From: Pseudarthrobacter cellobiosi
GTDB lineage: Bacteria > Actinomycetota > Actinomycetes > Actinomycetales > Micrococcaceae
Direction: 5' to 3'
DNA: 64,000 bases
NCBI RefSeq assembly: GCF_023913755.1
Contig: NZ_JAMXBJ010000040.1
Coordinates: 49,451 to 113,450, forward strand
The position numbers and the translations under genes are program-made. Positions 33,899-43,380 of the stretch are shown here, in pieces. Within the stretch, counting starts at the first letter, position 1. Every line of letters starts with the position of its first letter. The notes below the pieces were generated by a model, which was not told where the DNA came from, searched no databases, and saw only the letters and a list, made by a program, of their open reading frames with translations.

Positions 33899-34509
33899 TG
33901 GCGGAGGTCAAGCATGAGCACGTCGCGCCTGATCCAGTTGATGACGTGCTCCAGCCCTTCGTCGGTTTTGAGGTTGGTGAAGCAGTAGGGCTTGTTGCCA
34001 CGGAACTCGAGAGTGTCCGCCTCCATCACGGATAGGTCAGCACCCACATACGGGGCCAGGTCCTTTTTGTTGATGATGAAGAAGTCGGACTTGATCATGC
34101 CCTGGCCGGCCTTGCGCGGGATTTTCTCGCCCTGCGCCACATCGATGATGTAAATCGAGAAGTCCACGAGCTCCGGGCTGAACGTGGCCGACAGGTTGTC
34201 TCCCCCACTCTCGATGAAGACAACTTCGAGGCCGGGGTGGCGCAGCCGCAGCTCCTCCACAGCGGCCGAATTCATCGACGTGTCCTCCCGGATCGCCGTG
34301 TGCGGGCAGCCGCCGGTTTCGATTCCGATGATCCGGTCCAGGGGCAGGATCCCGTTGGCCGCGAGGATCTTGGCGTCCTCGATGGTGTAGATGTCGTTGG
34401 TGATCGCGGCCATCGAAATCTCGGTGCTGAGGTGGCGGGTCAGGCGTTCCACGAGCTGGGTCTTGCCTGCGCCGACAGGACCGCCGACGCCGATTTTGAT
34501 GAGTTTCAT
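33895..34509 (-). CDS. ureG: Urease accessory GTPase UreG
   Basis: A 204-residue SIMIBI GTPase that powers nickel delivery to urease. P-loop GGPVGAGKT at residues 9-17; the metal-binding Cys-Pro-His is in [13 protein letters not shown] (about 67-79); Walker B-like [20 protein letters not shown]; guanine-specificity NKKDLAP. Start ATG 34509. Placed between ureF and ureD. Confidence 0.97.
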   Translation of the reverse strand: MKLIKIGVGGPVGAGKTQLVERLTRHLSTEISMAAITNDIYTIEDAKILAANGILPLDRIIGIETGGCPHTAIREDTSMNSAAVEELRLRHPGLEVVFIESGGDNLSATFSPELVDFSIYIIDVAQGEKIPRKAGQGMIKSDFFIINKKDLAPYVGADLSVMEADTLEFRGNKPYCFTNLKTDEGLEHVINWIRRDVLMLDLRQ

Positions 34510-34551
34510 GGTGCTCCTTGCTACGTATTGGGTGCGGCGAATCGCGGACTG

Positions 34552-35262
34552 CTAAGACATAAACATGCGGACGCGCTGGCGTTCGTGGCGCATCTGGGCG
34601 ATTTCGAGGCCAGGGGCGGTGATCCCGAAGTCGTCGGCTTCGAGTGCCTGGATCCGGCGGACGGCATCCACGATGTTGGGATGCGTTCCCAGAAGCACAC
34701 GCTGCCCGGCGTCCTGCCCGACGGGGATGGCACGGATGGCGTTTTGGGTCAGTGACGTGACCGCCGTGAAGAGGTAGCTCGCGAGCAATTCCTCCAGCGG
34801 GACGCCCAACTGCCGGCCGGCAACGCCGAACGCGACCGCCGGATGCCCGGCGCAACGCCCAGATCCGACGTCGGCCGCGTAGCCCGCGAGCCGGGCACCT
34901 GGCGCCACGGTACCGGCGATGGCCAGCATCCGTGCGCCCATCTTGGTCCCCGCCTCGCGCACTTCACGGGGCAGCGCCGCCGCGGCTATCATCCGGTCGA
35001 CCCGGGCAACATCGTCAACCGAGTACGCCTCGTACGCCAGGCGCAGGGCGAACCCGTCACTGTACGTCAGCTGGATGCTCACAAACTGGCTCAACCAGCT
35101 GGCGAAGCTCGCTTCGCCGTCGATGAGTCCACGTTCCAGGAACGTCTCCATCCCGAAGGAATGGCTGAACCCGCCGGTGGGGAGCGCGGAGTCAGAGAGC
35201 TGCAACAGCGGCAGCAGGTACGACGGCGGCTCGTTCACGCGCTCAGTGGGTGTGTTCGGCAT
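34552..35262 (-). CDS. ureF: Urease accessory protein UreF
   Basis: A 236-residue all-helical UreF, the factor that gates GTPase activity of UreG in the UreDFG complex. Typical motifs: LLQLSDSALPTGGFSHSFGME (split, about 16-36), SLTQNAIRAIPVGQDAGQRVL and the near-end APGLEIAQMRHE. I use ATG 35262, overlapping ureE by 20 bp; GTG 35237 (just after the ureE stop) is an alternative that removes eight residues. Neither has a clear ribosome site. Confidence 0.93.
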   Translation of the reverse strand: MPNTPTERVNEPPSYLLPLLQLSDSALPTGGFSHSFGMETFLERGLIDGEASFASWLSQFVSIQLTYSDGFALRLAYEAYSVDDVARVDRMIAAAALPREVREAGTKMGARMLAIAGTVAPGARLAGYAADVGSGRCAGHPAVAFGVAGRQLGVPLEELLASYLFTAVTSLTQNAIRAIPVGQDAGQRVLLGTHPNIVDAVRRIQALEADDFGITAPGLEIAQMRHERQRVRMFMS

Positions 35263-35728
35263 GGCGGAACGGCACGGGCACCACACGTTCCTGGCGCGAG
35301 TACGGCACGCCAACGTGGATCAGGTAGTCCTCGATCGTGTGGTCGTACTGCACCACCATCACCTCGGCGGCATATTCACTGTCGGCGTCGAAGAATTGCG
35401 CCTGCATATGCCGGTTGCCGAGGTTATGCGCCACAACCCCCATTTCACGGATGCTGCGCGCGGCAATAACCAGGACGTCGGTTGCCAGGGCAGTCACCAC
35501 GATGACTGTTTTGTGGTCGCGGAACAGGATGTCGCCGTCGCGGAGGTCCCGCACCGGGCCGGCGGCATCGCTGAGCCGGATGCCCAGCTCACGGCCGTGG
35601 TCGGTGGTCACCCGCTGGATTTTCTTGACGAGTTCCGCGCTCGGCAGGAGAACCTGTTCCTCGTGGAGGCCGGCCAGCTCGTCCTCGGGGAGATCATGCC
35701 GGTTGGCGATGACGTGGTCGATGATCAT
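35243..35728 (-). CDS. ureE: Urease accessory protein UreE (nickel chaperone)
   Basis: A 161-residue metallochaperone: N-terminal UreE-type beta domain, then the ferredoxin-like metal-binding domain with ARSIREMGVVAHNLGNRHMQ (split), where the conserved nickel-binding His lies in NLGNRH. The short His-containing tail ends RHAEHTH, much shorter than in some UreE proteins. It feeds nickel to UreG. Confidence 0.94.
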   Translation of the reverse strand: MIIDHVIANRHDLPEDELAGLHEEQVLLPSAELVKKIQRVTTDHGRELGIRLSDAAGPVRDLRDGDILFRDHKTVIVVTALATDVLVIAARSIREMGVVAHNLGNRHMQAQFFDADSEYAAEVMVVQYDHTIEDYLIHVGVPYSRQERVVPVPFRHAEHTH

Positions 35729-35752
35729 ATATGCCCCCTTAGGGATATGTGT

Positions 35753-37465
35753 CTAAAAGAGGAAGTAGCGCTGCGCCATGGGCAGCACCGTCGAGGGCTC
35801 CGCCGAGATTGGCTCGCCGTCGACAGTCACCTCGTAGGTTTCCGGGTCAACGCCGATATCGGGCGTCGCGCCGTTGTGCTTCATGTCTGCCTTGGTGAGG
35901 GTACGGATACCGCTCACCGGCCGGATCACGCGGCGCAGGCCCAACTGCTCGGGGACTCCGGCGGCGATGGCGGCCTGGGAAAGAAACGTGATCGATGAGG
36001 CATGTACCGCGGTGCCGAGTGCCCCGAAGTTGCCGCGCAGGGTGCGTGGCTGCGGCGTGGGGATGGAGGCGTTGGGATCCCCCATAACGCTCATGACCGC
36101 CTGCCCGCCCTTGAGCACGAGCTCGGGCTTGACGCCGAAGAACATCGGGTCCCAGAGCACAAGGTCGGCAAATTTGCCCTCTTCGACGCTTCCGACCGAG
36201 TCCGCGATGCCGTGGGCGATCGCCGGGTTGATCGTGAATTTGGCCACGAAGCGTTTGAGTCGGAAGTTGTCTCCCACCTCGGGGTCGCCGTCGAGCTTTC
36301 CGCGTTGGCGCTTCATGGCGTCCGCTACCTGCCAGGTGCGCAGGACCACCTCGCCGACCCGGCCCATGGCCTGGGAGTCGGAGCTGGTGATGGAGAAGAT
36401 GCCCATGTCGTGCAGCACGTCCTCCGCTGCGATGGTCTCCTTGCGGATACGCGAATCGGCGAAGGCCACATCCTCGGGGATGTCCGGGCTCAGGTGGTGG
36501 CAGACCATCAGCATGTCGAGGTGTTCGTCGATGGTGTTGACCGTGTACGGCAGGGTGGGATTGGTCGACGCCGGCAGGACGTTGGGCAGCGCCGCGATCT
36601 TGATGATGTCCGGGGCATGCCCGCCGCCGGCGCCTTCGGTGTGGAACGTGTGGATGACGCGGCCGCCGATGGCCCGGATGGTGTCTTCGACGAAGCCGCA
36701 CTCGTTGAGCGTGTCGGAGTGGATGGCCACCTGCACGTCATACTCGTCAGCCACGCGCAATGACATGTCGATCGAGGACGTGGTGGCGCCCCAGTCTTCG
36801 TGAACTTTCAGCCCGATGGCGCCGGCCCGGATCTGTTCCGCGAGGGGCTCGATGGCACTTGCGTGGCCTTTGCCGAGCAGGCCGATATTGATCGGCAGGT
36901 TCTCCATGGCCTGAAGCATGCGTGAAATGTGCCAGGCACCCGGAGTAACGGTGGTGGCCTTGGTCCCTTCGCTCGGTCCGGTACCGCCACCGATCAGCGT
37001 GGTGATCCCCGACGCCAAGGCCACCGGCACCTGATCGGGGCTTACGAAGTGCACGTGCGTATCAATGCCGCCGGCGGTGAGGATCTTGCCCTCGCCCGCG
37101 ATGATGTCGGTAGCGACACCGATGGTGATGTTCACACCCTGGGAAATCTGAGGGTTTCCAGCCTTGCCGATTTTGAAGATGTGCCCGTCGCGCAGGGCCA
37201 CATCGGCTTTGTAGATGCCGGTGTAGTCCAACACGATCACGTTCGTGATCACGGTGTCCGGGATGTCCTCGTCCCGGACCAGCTGCCCGTTCTGGCCCAT
37301 GCCGTCACGGATGACCTTGCCGCCGCCAAACACGACTTCTTCACCGTAGTTGGTGTGATCGTGCTCAATCTCGAGGAACAGATCAGTGTCCGCCAGGCGA
37401 ACTGCGTCTCCCGTGGTGGGGCCGTAGAGGTCCGAGTACTGTTTGCGGCTCAGCTCGAAGCTCAT
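35753..37465 (-). CDS. ureC: Urease alpha subunit
   Basis: A 570-residue catalytic subunit. Metal site motifs: [14 protein letters not shown] (about 130-143, the His-x-His pair), carbamylated Lys in GLKVHEDWG (about 218-226), [16 protein letters not shown] (about 270-285) and flap segment [14 protein letters not shown] (about 320-333). It hydrolyses urea to ammonia and carbamate at a di-nickel centre. Its ATG overlaps the ureB stop by 4 bp. Confidence 0.98.
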   Translation of the reverse strand: MSFELSRKQYSDLYGPTTGDAVRLADTDLFLEIEHDHTNYGEEVVFGGGKVIRDGMGQNGQLVRDEDIPDTVITNVIVLDYTGIYKADVALRDGHIFKIGKAGNPQISQGVNITIGVATDIIAGEGKILTAGGIDTHVHFVSPDQVPVALASGITTLIGGGTGPSEGTKATTVTPGAWHISRMLQAMENLPINIGLLGKGHASAIEPLAEQIRAGAIGLKVHEDWGATTSSIDMSLRVADEYDVQVAIHSDTLNECGFVEDTIRAIGGRVIHTFHTEGAGGGHAPDIIKIAALPNVLPASTNPTLPYTVNTIDEHLDMLMVCHHLSPDIPEDVAFADSRIRKETIAAEDVLHDMGIFSITSSDSQAMGRVGEVVLRTWQVADAMKRQRGKLDGDPEVGDNFRLKRFVAKFTINPAIAHGIADSVGSVEEGKFADLVLWDPMFFGVKPELVLKGGQAVMSVMGDPNASIPTPQPRTLRGNFGALGTAVHASSITFLSQAAIAAGVPEQLGLRRVIRPVSGIRTLTKADMKHNGATPDIGVDPETYEVTVDGEPISAEPSTVLPMAQRYFLF

Positions 37466-37809
37466 TTGGTGTCGTCCTGCAGGGAGATCAGGCCGCGGCT
37501 CGGCTCGAGCGGGCCGTTGATGCGGTCCCGGAATCCGAACACCGCACGCTCGCCCGAGAGAGCAAGCAAGTTGACCGTCTTGGCATCACCGGGCTCGAAC
37601 CGCACAGCAGTGCCTGCCGGGATGTCCAGCCGGAAGCCGTGGGCCGCATCCCGGTCGAACTCGAGGGCATCGTTCACCTCGAAGAAATGATAGTGGGACC
37701 CCACCTGGATTGGGCGGTCACCGCGATTGATCACGGCCAGGGCGCGGGGAATGAGGCCCGAATTGCACGTGATGGGCTCCGGGCGGAGGACGTATTCGCC
37801 GGGTTTCAT
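37462..37809 (-). CDS. ureB: Urease beta subunit
   Basis: A 115-residue structural subunit with the expected [12 protein letters not shown]-terminus, [19 protein letters not shown] (split, about 37-55) and [16 protein letters not shown]. It is kept as a separate gene from ureA, as is usual in actinobacteria. ATG 37809 follows GGAGAA. Confidence 0.97.
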   Translation of the reverse strand: MKPGEYVLRPEPITCNSGLIPRALAVINRGDRPIQVGSHYHFFEVNDALEFDRDAAHGFRLDIPAGTAVRFEPGDAKTVNLLALSGERAVFGFRDRINGPLEPSRGLISLQDDTK

Positions 37810-37823
37810 GGGTTCTCCTTCGC

Positions 37824-38126
37824 CTAGCGAATGGGGTTGTGCACGGTGACGAGCTTGGTGCCGTCCGGGAACGTCGCCTCGACCTGGACGTCATGGATCA
37901 TGTCGGCGACACCTTCCATGACATCTTCCCTGGTCAGGATGGTGGTGCCATAGCTCATAAGATCGGCGACCCGGCGTCCGTCGCGGGCGCCCTCGACCAG
38001 CTCATAGGTAAGGATCGCGATGGATTCCGGATGGTTGAGCTTAAGTCCGCGCTTCTGCCGGCGTCGTGCAAGATCGGCAGCAACCACAATCATCAGTTTT
38101 TCGCTTTCGCGTGGCGTTAGATGCAT
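37824..38126 (-). CDS. ureA: Urease gamma subunit
   Basis: A 100-residue subunit beginning [20 protein letters not shown], with [22 protein letters not shown] (split) and the end [11 protein letters not shown], all diagnostic. It is the first gene of ureABCEFGD-nickel permease. ATG 38126 follows GGGAGG. A 16-bp palindrome lies 18 bp upstream. Confidence 0.97.
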   Translation of the reverse strand: MHLTPRESEKLMIVVAADLARRRQKRGLKLNHPESIAILTYELVEGARDGRRVADLMSYGTTILTREDVMEGVADMIHDVQVEATFPDGTKLVTVHNPIR

Positions 38127-38143
38127 TAAAGCCTCCCAATCAT

Positions 38144-38159
38144 TCGCGATAAATCGCGA
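38144..38159. promoter_or_regulatory. Palindrome in the urease leader
   Basis: TCGCGAT-AA-ATCGCGA is a perfect inverted repeat ending 18 bp before the ureA start codon. It could be an operator or a small leader hairpin. The rest of the 240-bp gap to the divergent DMT transporter shows no riboswitch consensus that I recognise. Confidence 0.45.
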
Positions 38160-38366
38160 GCTCCCACTCGTTATCTACAACCGGCCAAAGAGGCGACCGG
38201 GAGGCCCGTGGATGACTGAAGACTATCAGAGTCTCACCAGGATCTGGGGCCCTAACCAACGCCGTCCCCTTCGTCTCCAACTGCACCTCCCGCATACCCC
38301 GGTGATATGGTCGAAAGTCCCCTGTCGACGGCGACAATCCAGCACACCTGCCTACGGGGGAACACC

Positions 38367-39377
38367 TTGACCACGCCGCACACCGAACCGGTTCCGCAGC
38401 TCAGATCGGCAGCACGCGTACTGGCCGCGGGCATCCCGCTGGCTGTTACCGCAGGCCTGACCCTGCCACTGCAGGCCCGGATCAACGGCGAGCTGGGGCA
38501 ACGGCTGCAGGATCCGCTGCTGGCCGGGTTGTTCAGCTTCGGCGGTGCCGCCCTGATCATGGCCGCTGCCACACTCGTCCTCCCCAGCGGCCGCGCCGCG
38601 TTCGGCAAACTCCTCTCCGGCACCCGCCAGCGCACCATCCCCTGGTACTTCCATGCCGCTGGCGTCATCGGCGCCTACTTTATCTTTGCCCAGACCAGCT
38701 TTGTCGCAGGCGTCGGGATCGCCATCTATACCGTGGCGGTGGTGACCGGCCAGACGGTCAGCGGGCTGGCCGTGGACCGGATCGGGTTGGGTCCCGGCGG
38801 CAAACGGGCCATTACCGCGCTGCGGGTGCTCGGTGTGCTGCTCACGGTGGGCGCGGTGTTCTGGGCGGTGTCGCCCCGGCTCTACGGCGTGCCGGATCCG
38901 GCCGCCATGCTGGTCCCGCTCGCACTTGTTGTCCTGGCCGGGATCCTGATGACTTTCCAGCACGCCGTGAACGGCAGAATCGCCGCGCAGGTCCGGTCGC
39001 CGATTCCGGGGACCCTGATCAACTATGTGGTCGGCAGTGTCGGGCTGGCGCTGATCTGGGTGCTGAAACTGGCCCTCACCGGGGGTCTGCCCACGCTGCC
39101 GGCCGAGCCGTGGCTGTACACCGGCGGCGTGCTGGGCTGCATCAACCTGGTCCTGAGCGCCCTGCTGATCCGGCATATCGGCGTGCTGCTGACCGGGCTG
39201 AGCATGATCGCCGGTCAGCTGATCGGAGCCCTGCTCATGGACTGGCTGCTGCCGGTGGCTGGCAGCGCCATTTATCCGCAGACGGTGTTCGGCACTCTGC
39301 TCACACTGGCCGCGATCGTCGTGGCCGCGCTGCCGGGATCAGCACTGCGGAAGTTCTGGCGACGGGGACCCCGGTAG
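38367..39377 (+). CDS. DMT family transporter, YdcZ (DUF606) duplicated type
   Basis: A 336-residue protein with about ten membrane helices arranged as two YdcZ-like halves (about 15-165 and 180-330). Each half has the QARING/QHAVNGRIA-type helix start and the GxxG-containing helix (GVGIAIYTVAVVTGQ; GVLLTGLSMIAGQLIGALLMD). TTG 38367 has GGGGGA six bases upstream and is preferred; ATG 38307 in the same frame lacks a ribosome site. It is divergent from the urease operon; whether it moves a urea-related compound cannot be told. Confidence 0.8.
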   Translation: MTTPHTEPVPQLRSAARVLAAGIPLAVTAGLTLPLQARINGELGQRLQDPLLAGLFSFGGAALIMAAATLVLPSGRAAFGKLLSGTRQRTIPWYFHAAGVIGAYFIFAQTSFVAGVGIAIYTVAVVTGQTVSGLAVDRIGLGPGGKRAITALRVLGVLLTVGAVFWAVSPRLYGVPDPAAMLVPLALVVLAGILMTFQHAVNGRIAAQVRSPIPGTLINYVVGSVGLALIWVLKLALTGGLPTLPAEPWLYTGGVLGCINLVLSALLIRHIGVLLTGLSMIAGQLIGALLMDWLLPVAGSAIYPQTVFGTLLTLAAIVVAALPGSALRKFWRRGPR

Positions 39378-39404
39378 GCCGGAAGCGGACGCCACCGCCG
39401 CGGG

Positions 39405-40934
39405 CTACGGCTTCCGGTGAATGGACTTGTAGCTCAGGTACGCGTTCAGGCCTTCAATCCCGTACTCCGTGCCGAGGCCGGAGTTGTGCCGTCCCCCGAA
39501 CGGTGCGGCATGGTTTGAGGCGAAGAAGTTCAGGCCAACAGAGCCCGTGTCCATGCGGTCTGCCACGGCGAGTGTGGCGTCCGGATCGTTGCCGAAGACC
39601 AGCCCGCCCAGGCCGAACTCGGTGTTGTTGGCGAGGGCCACCGCTTCCTCAACACTGCCGCCGGCGTCGTCGTATTTGAGGATGCAGATCACCGGCCCGA
39701 AAATCTCCTCACGGGAGATGCGCATGTCCGGGGTGACGTCGGCGAACACCGTGGGTTCCACGAAATAGCCGTGCTCCAGCCCCCCGGACAGCGACGCGGC
39801 CCGGCCTCCTGTGGTGGCGCGGGCACCCTCGGCCAGCCCCGAGTCCACATACTCCAGCACGGTCCGGTACTGGGTCTCCGTGGCGCACGGACCAAACACG
39901 GTGTCCGGCTCCAGCGGATCACCCTGCTTCCCGGCGGCAATCGTGGCCGTGACCATGTCCACCACCTCGTCATAGCGGCTTGCCGGGGCGAGGATCCGGG
40001 TGGAGATGTAGCAGGTCTGCCCGGTGTTACGCATGGAGGACTTGATCAGCACTCCGGACATGGCGTCCAGGTCCGCGTCCGGCAGCACAATGGCGCTGGA
40101 TTTTCCGCCCAGCTCCAGCGTGACCGGGCGCAGCAGTTCACCGCAGGCCGCGGCAATTTTCCGGCCCACCGGCGTCGAGCCCGTGAACGCCACCTTGGCC
40201 ACGCCCGGGTGCTTCACCAGCACATCTCCCAGCCGGCCGGAACCCGTGACCAGGTTGACCACCCCGGCCGGGACCCCGGCCGCGGCGATCGCGTCGATGA
40301 TCACGCGGATGGATAGGGGCGTGGGCGACGCCGGCTTGATCACCACGGTGCAGCCGGCCAGCAGCGCCGGCGCCAGTTTGATGACCACGAGGTTGATGGG
40401 GAAGTTCCACGGCGCGATCAGCGCGCAGACTCCCAGCGGTTCGCGCCGGACCACGGACTCCCCGCCGCCGCGCGGGAACGGGCGGACGTCCTCACGCTCC
40501 AGGCATTCGGCCAGGGTCGCGAAGTACCGGAAGATACTTGCTGCATTGGCCGCCGCGCCGGCGGATTCGGCCACCGGAGAGCCGTTTTCGCGCGAGTTCG
40601 TCAGCGACAGCTCGTCGGCGCGCTTTTCCACTTCCTCGGCAATCCGGACCAGGTAGGCGGCCCGCTGAGAAGGGGTCAGCCGTGGCCACGCGGGGCCGCC
40701 GGCACTAGAAAACGCCCGCTGGGCGGAGCCGACGGCGGCGTCCACGTCTTCGGGGGTGCCGTCCGGCACCGAGCCCCACACTTCGCCCGTGGCGGGATCG
40801 GTCACCGGGTTCCGGCCGGTGCCGTGTGAGGGCTGCCAGGCACCGTCGATGAAAATCGTCTCCACGTGCGTATGCGGCAGGGCGAGGCCCGTCCGGGCAC
40901 TCAGGGCCGGAGCATCATGGGTCGCGGAGGTCAT
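39405..40934 (-). CDS. creC: Aldehyde dehydrogenase, cre pathway (CreC-like)
   Basis: A 509-residue NAD(P)-dependent aldehyde dehydrogenase. Motifs: APWNFPINLVVIKLAPALLAG (split, about 170-190), FTGSTPVGRKIA (about 240-251), catalytic Glu in LELGGKSS (about 268-275) and catalytic Cys in NTGQTCYIS (about 300-308). In the C. glutamicum 4-cresol pathway CreC oxidises the phosphorylated aldehyde to the acid. It is the last gene of the operon and overlaps creD by 4 bp. The role is assigned by gene order and family. Confidence 0.85.
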   Translation of the reverse strand: MTSATHDAPALSARTGLALPHTHVETIFIDGAWQPSHGTGRNPVTDPATGEVWGSVPDGTPEDVDAAVGSAQRAFSSAGGPAWPRLTPSQRAAYLVRIAEEVEKRADELSLTNSRENGSPVAESAGAAANAASIFRYFATLAECLEREDVRPFPRGGGESVVRREPLGVCALIAPWNFPINLVVIKLAPALLAGCTVVIKPASPTPLSIRVIIDAIAAAGVPAGVVNLVTGSGRLGDVLVKHPGVAKVAFTGSTPVGRKIAAACGELLRPVTLELGGKSSAIVLPDADLDAMSGVLIKSSMRNTGQTCYISTRILAPASRYDEVVDMVTATIAAGKQGDPLEPDTVFGPCATETQYRTVLEYVDSGLAEGARATTGGRAASLSGGLEHGYFVEPTVFADVTPDMRISREEIFGPVICILKYDDAGGSVEEAVALANNTEFGLGGLVFGNDPDATLAVADRMDTGSVGLNFFASNHAAPFGGRHNSGLGTEYGIEGLNAYLSYKSIHRKP

Positions 40935-41680
40935 CGGATTACCGCCGTCTTCAGCAGGGCGTTGGAACGGTTGAGGTCCGCGGTGGCCATCTCCACTGCG
41001 GCCTGGGTGATGAGTTCGGGCACGATTTCGGCGGCAAGCCTGTCGGTGTAGGTGGCCGGATCCATCTTGAACCAGGTGGAAGCCAGGGCAATTCCGGCGT
41101 GGTCGAACCGCCACAGCCGGTCGGCGTCGCGCATGAGTGCGTCCTCCAGCGAGCGGGCCACGGGCCGGGTGTCGTGTTCGTCGATGATTTCGCAGACGCG
41201 TTCCACAAAGGCCGGGGAATAGCCCAGCCCCGGCAGCACCCGGCGTGCCACGTTGCAGCCCTGTTGCTCATGTTCGTAGCGGATGGCAGCCTTGCGCCAG
41301 TCCCCCGCGAACCCCTCCGAGATGATCCGGGATTCATCCACGTGGGCCCACCCGGTGTCGTGCAGCAGGGTGGCTACCCGCACCATTTCGGCGTCGGCAT
41401 CGGGGTAGGCCCGGCAGAGGCGTTCGGCGAACGCTAGGGAAATCGGCAGGTGGATGTCGTTGCCTCGGGTCCGGGTCTCGTGCACCACCGCCTGCCAGAG
41501 CGCGTCGAGCTCCTCGAGGGCAGCGGGCGTGGTGCTGATGGGAGTGGTGTCCACCGGGCCGGGCGCCGGAATGGGACGGACCCTGTATTCGGCGGCGAAA
41601 GCCTCGGCCAACGTATCAGTGGGATCGGTGCCGGCGTCGACGGGGCCCGCCGCGGCAACCGGAGTCTGGTGGGTGCTCAT
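40931..41680 (-). CDS. creD: HD-domain phosphohydrolase (CreD-like)
   Basis: A 249-residue HD-superfamily protein. The HD pair is in VRVATLLHDTGWAHVDE (about 101-117), with an earlier His in ETRGNDIHLPISL and later Asp/His residues in IIDEHDTRPVARSLEDALMRDADRLWRFD. CreD removes the phosphate that protected the phenol hydroxyl, for example giving 4-hydroxybenzoate. It has AAGGAG before ATG 41680. A second, related HD protein is encoded at 51025-51720. Confidence 0.85.
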   Translation of the reverse strand: MSTHQTPVAAAGPVDAGTDPTDTLAEAFAAEYRVRPIPAPGPVDTTPISTTPAALEELDALWQAVVHETRTRGNDIHLPISLAFAERLCRAYPDADAEMVRVATLLHDTGWAHVDESRIISEGFAGDWRKAAIRYEHEQQGCNVARRVLPGLGYSPAFVERVCEIIDEHDTRPVARSLEDALMRDADRLWRFDHAGIALASTWFKMDPATYTDRLAAEIVPELITQAAVEMATADLNRSNALLKTAVIR

Positions 41681-41710
41681 AATGCTCCTTCGGGTGGGCC
41701 GGCCTGGCGG

Positions 41711-43012
41711 CTAGCTGTCCGTGGTGATGGTCTTGAGGGGGGTGGCGGGGTCCGCCGCGGCGTCGGCCGGAATGTTCTGGCCCTTAGCCAGGGCGTTCTT
41801 CACCGCCATGAAGTCCAAGGGTGCGTTGACGCTGTCGGCGGCGATGATCCGGCCCTGCCGGTAGTAGAGGACGCTGAATTTCCCGCGTTCCTCATCGCGC
41901 CGGAGGACCGTCTGGTCGAAGCCGTTGCACAGGCCGGCGATCTGCAGCTTGAGGTCGGCCTGGTTGGACCAGAACCACGGGATGCCAGCGTATTCCTCGC
42001 GGCGGCCGGTGAGCGAGTACGCGGCCACCTTGGCATGCTCGATGGCGTTGTTGACGCTCTCCAGCCGGATCCGCTCACCCGGAGTGGAGCCTGGCACGGG
42101 GTTGGGCATGTTGGCGCAGTCGCCGATCGCCACCGTGGTGCCGTCCGAAGCCAGCGCGAACCGGTCCACCACCACCCCGTTCTCCACGTCCAGCCCCAGC
42201 TGTTCAGCAAGTTGGGTATTAGGGATGACGCCGATGCCGATCAGCACGATCTGGGCAGGCAAAACCATGCCGCCCTGAAGCTCGACGGCGGCAACCGCCT
42301 TGCCGCCGTCCGCCGGGGTAAAGCGTGCAGCACTCGTCTTGAGCCGGATATCCAAGCCGCGGGAGCGGTGTGCCTGAAGGAAGTACTCGGCAGTCTCCTC
42401 CCCCACAGCACGGCCAACGAGCCGCGGCCCGAATTCGAGCACGGTGACGTTTTTGCCCATCTTCTGCAGGCTGGACGCGGCCTCGAGGCCGATAAACCCA
42501 CCGCCGATCACCACCACATCCGTGGCGTCGCCTACCCGGGCCTTGAGCGCCAGGGCGTCGTCGGCGTTGCGCAGGTACAGCACGCCGTCGAGGTCGCCGC
42601 CTTCAATTTCCAGCTTGCGGGCACGGGCACCCACTGTGAGGGCCAGCCGCTTGAAGGGGAACTGCTGGCCGGAGGACGCATGCGCCACCCCGGAACCGTC
42701 CGCTTCCTTGTCGATCCGGACGATGTACTCGCCCTTGACCAGGTCCACGTTGTGCTCGGCCCAGTACTCGTTGGAGCGGAAGATCAGCGATTCGCTCTCC
42801 ACCGTGCCCTGCAGGAATTCCTTGGACAACGCCGGCCGCTGGTACGGGCGGTGGTCCTCATCCCCGAGCAGGGTGATGTGCTCGTCGAAGCCCAGCGCCC
42901 GGAGCGATACCGCAAGCTGCACTCCTGACTGGCTGGCGCCGATGATCAGGAGCCCGGTGCGGGTAGGAACCGTGGCGGTGTCAGTTGCCTGCTCCACTGC
43001 GTGCGTGCCCAC
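41711..43012 (-). CDS. creE: FAD-dependent ferredoxin reductase of the P450 system (CreE-like)
   Basis: A 433-residue putidaredoxin-reductase-like flavoprotein. FAD-binding LLIIGASQSGVQLA (about 21-34), NAD-binding VVVIGGGFIGLEAA (about 165-178) and the C-terminal FAD motif VAIGDCANMPNP (about 295-306). It passes electrons from NAD(P)H to the [2Fe-2S] ferredoxin encoded just upstream, and hence to the P450. GTG 43012 lies two bases after the ferredoxin stop. Confidence 0.9.
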   Translation of the reverse strand: MGTHAVEQATDTATVPTRTGLLIIGASQSGVQLAVSLRALGFDEHITLLGDEDHRPYQRPALSKEFLQGTVESESLIFRSNEYWAEHNVDLVKGEYIVRIDKEADGSGVAHASSGQQFPFKRLALTVGARARKLEIEGGDLDGVLYLRNADDALALKARVGDATDVVVIGGGFIGLEAASSLQKMGKNVTVLEFGPRLVGRAVGEETAEYFLQAHRSRGLDIRLKTSAARFTPADGGKAVAAVELQGGMVLPAQIVLIGIGVIPNTQLAEQLGLDVENGVVVDRFALASDGTTVAIGDCANMPNPVPGSTPGERIRLESVNNAIEHAKVAAYSLTGRREEYAGIPWFWSNQADLKLQIAGLCNGFDQTVLRRDEERGKFSVLYYRQGRIIAADSVNAPLDFMAVKNALAKGQNIPADAAADPATPLKTITTDS

Positions 43013-43014
43013 GG

Positions 43015-43335
43015 CTACACCTGGGTTTCCGGGGTGGTGACGAACAGTTCGATCTCGTCCGTCAGGCGCAGCTGGCAGGACAGCCGCGAGGTGTCCTCAC
43101 GGTCGACCGCGGTGCCGTAGAGCATCTCGTCCTCCATGTCTTCCATCGGCGGGAGCTGCGAAACGCAGTCCTCCCGGACAAACACGTGGCAGGTGGCACA
43201 GGACAGCGAGCCGCCGCATTCAGCCACGATTCCGGGGACGCCGTTGCGCACCGCGGTTTCCATGACCGAGTCGCCCACGTTGCCCTGGATGTCGCGGACA
43301 GCGCCTTCGGCGTCGGTGAAGTGAACCGTTGGCAT
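43015..43335 (-). CDS. creF: [2Fe-2S] ferredoxin, adrenodoxin/putidaredoxin type (CreF-like)
   Basis: A 106-residue ferredoxin with cluster ligands C40-x5-C46-x2-C49 (CGGSLSCATC) and C87 in LSCQLRLTDEIE. This spacing and length are those of vertebrate/bacterial P450-partner ferredoxins. ATG 43335 with GGAGGA upstream. It links CreE to the P450 CreJ. Confidence 0.93.
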   Translation of the reverse strand: MPTVHFTDAEGAVRDIQGNVGDSVMETAVRNGVPGIVAECGGSLSCATCHVFVREDCVSQLPPMEDMEDEMLYGTAVDREDTSRLSCQLRLTDEIELFVTTPETQV

Positions 43336-43380
43336 TGGTCCTCCTTTGGATTGAAGTGAGTTGGAAGGTGGGGACGGCGG

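Noticed and set aside
38140..38337. Small minus-strand ORF of 65 codons just upstream of ureA
   Set aside because: It ends 13 bp before ureA and could be a leader gene, but it has no recognisable family, a doubtful start and overlaps the promoter region of both divergent units.
38127..38366. Guanidine or other riboswitch between urease and the DMT transporter
   Set aside because: The gene context (urease, small-molecule transporter) made a ykkC-type riboswitch worth checking on both strands, but no part of its conserved core could be found.
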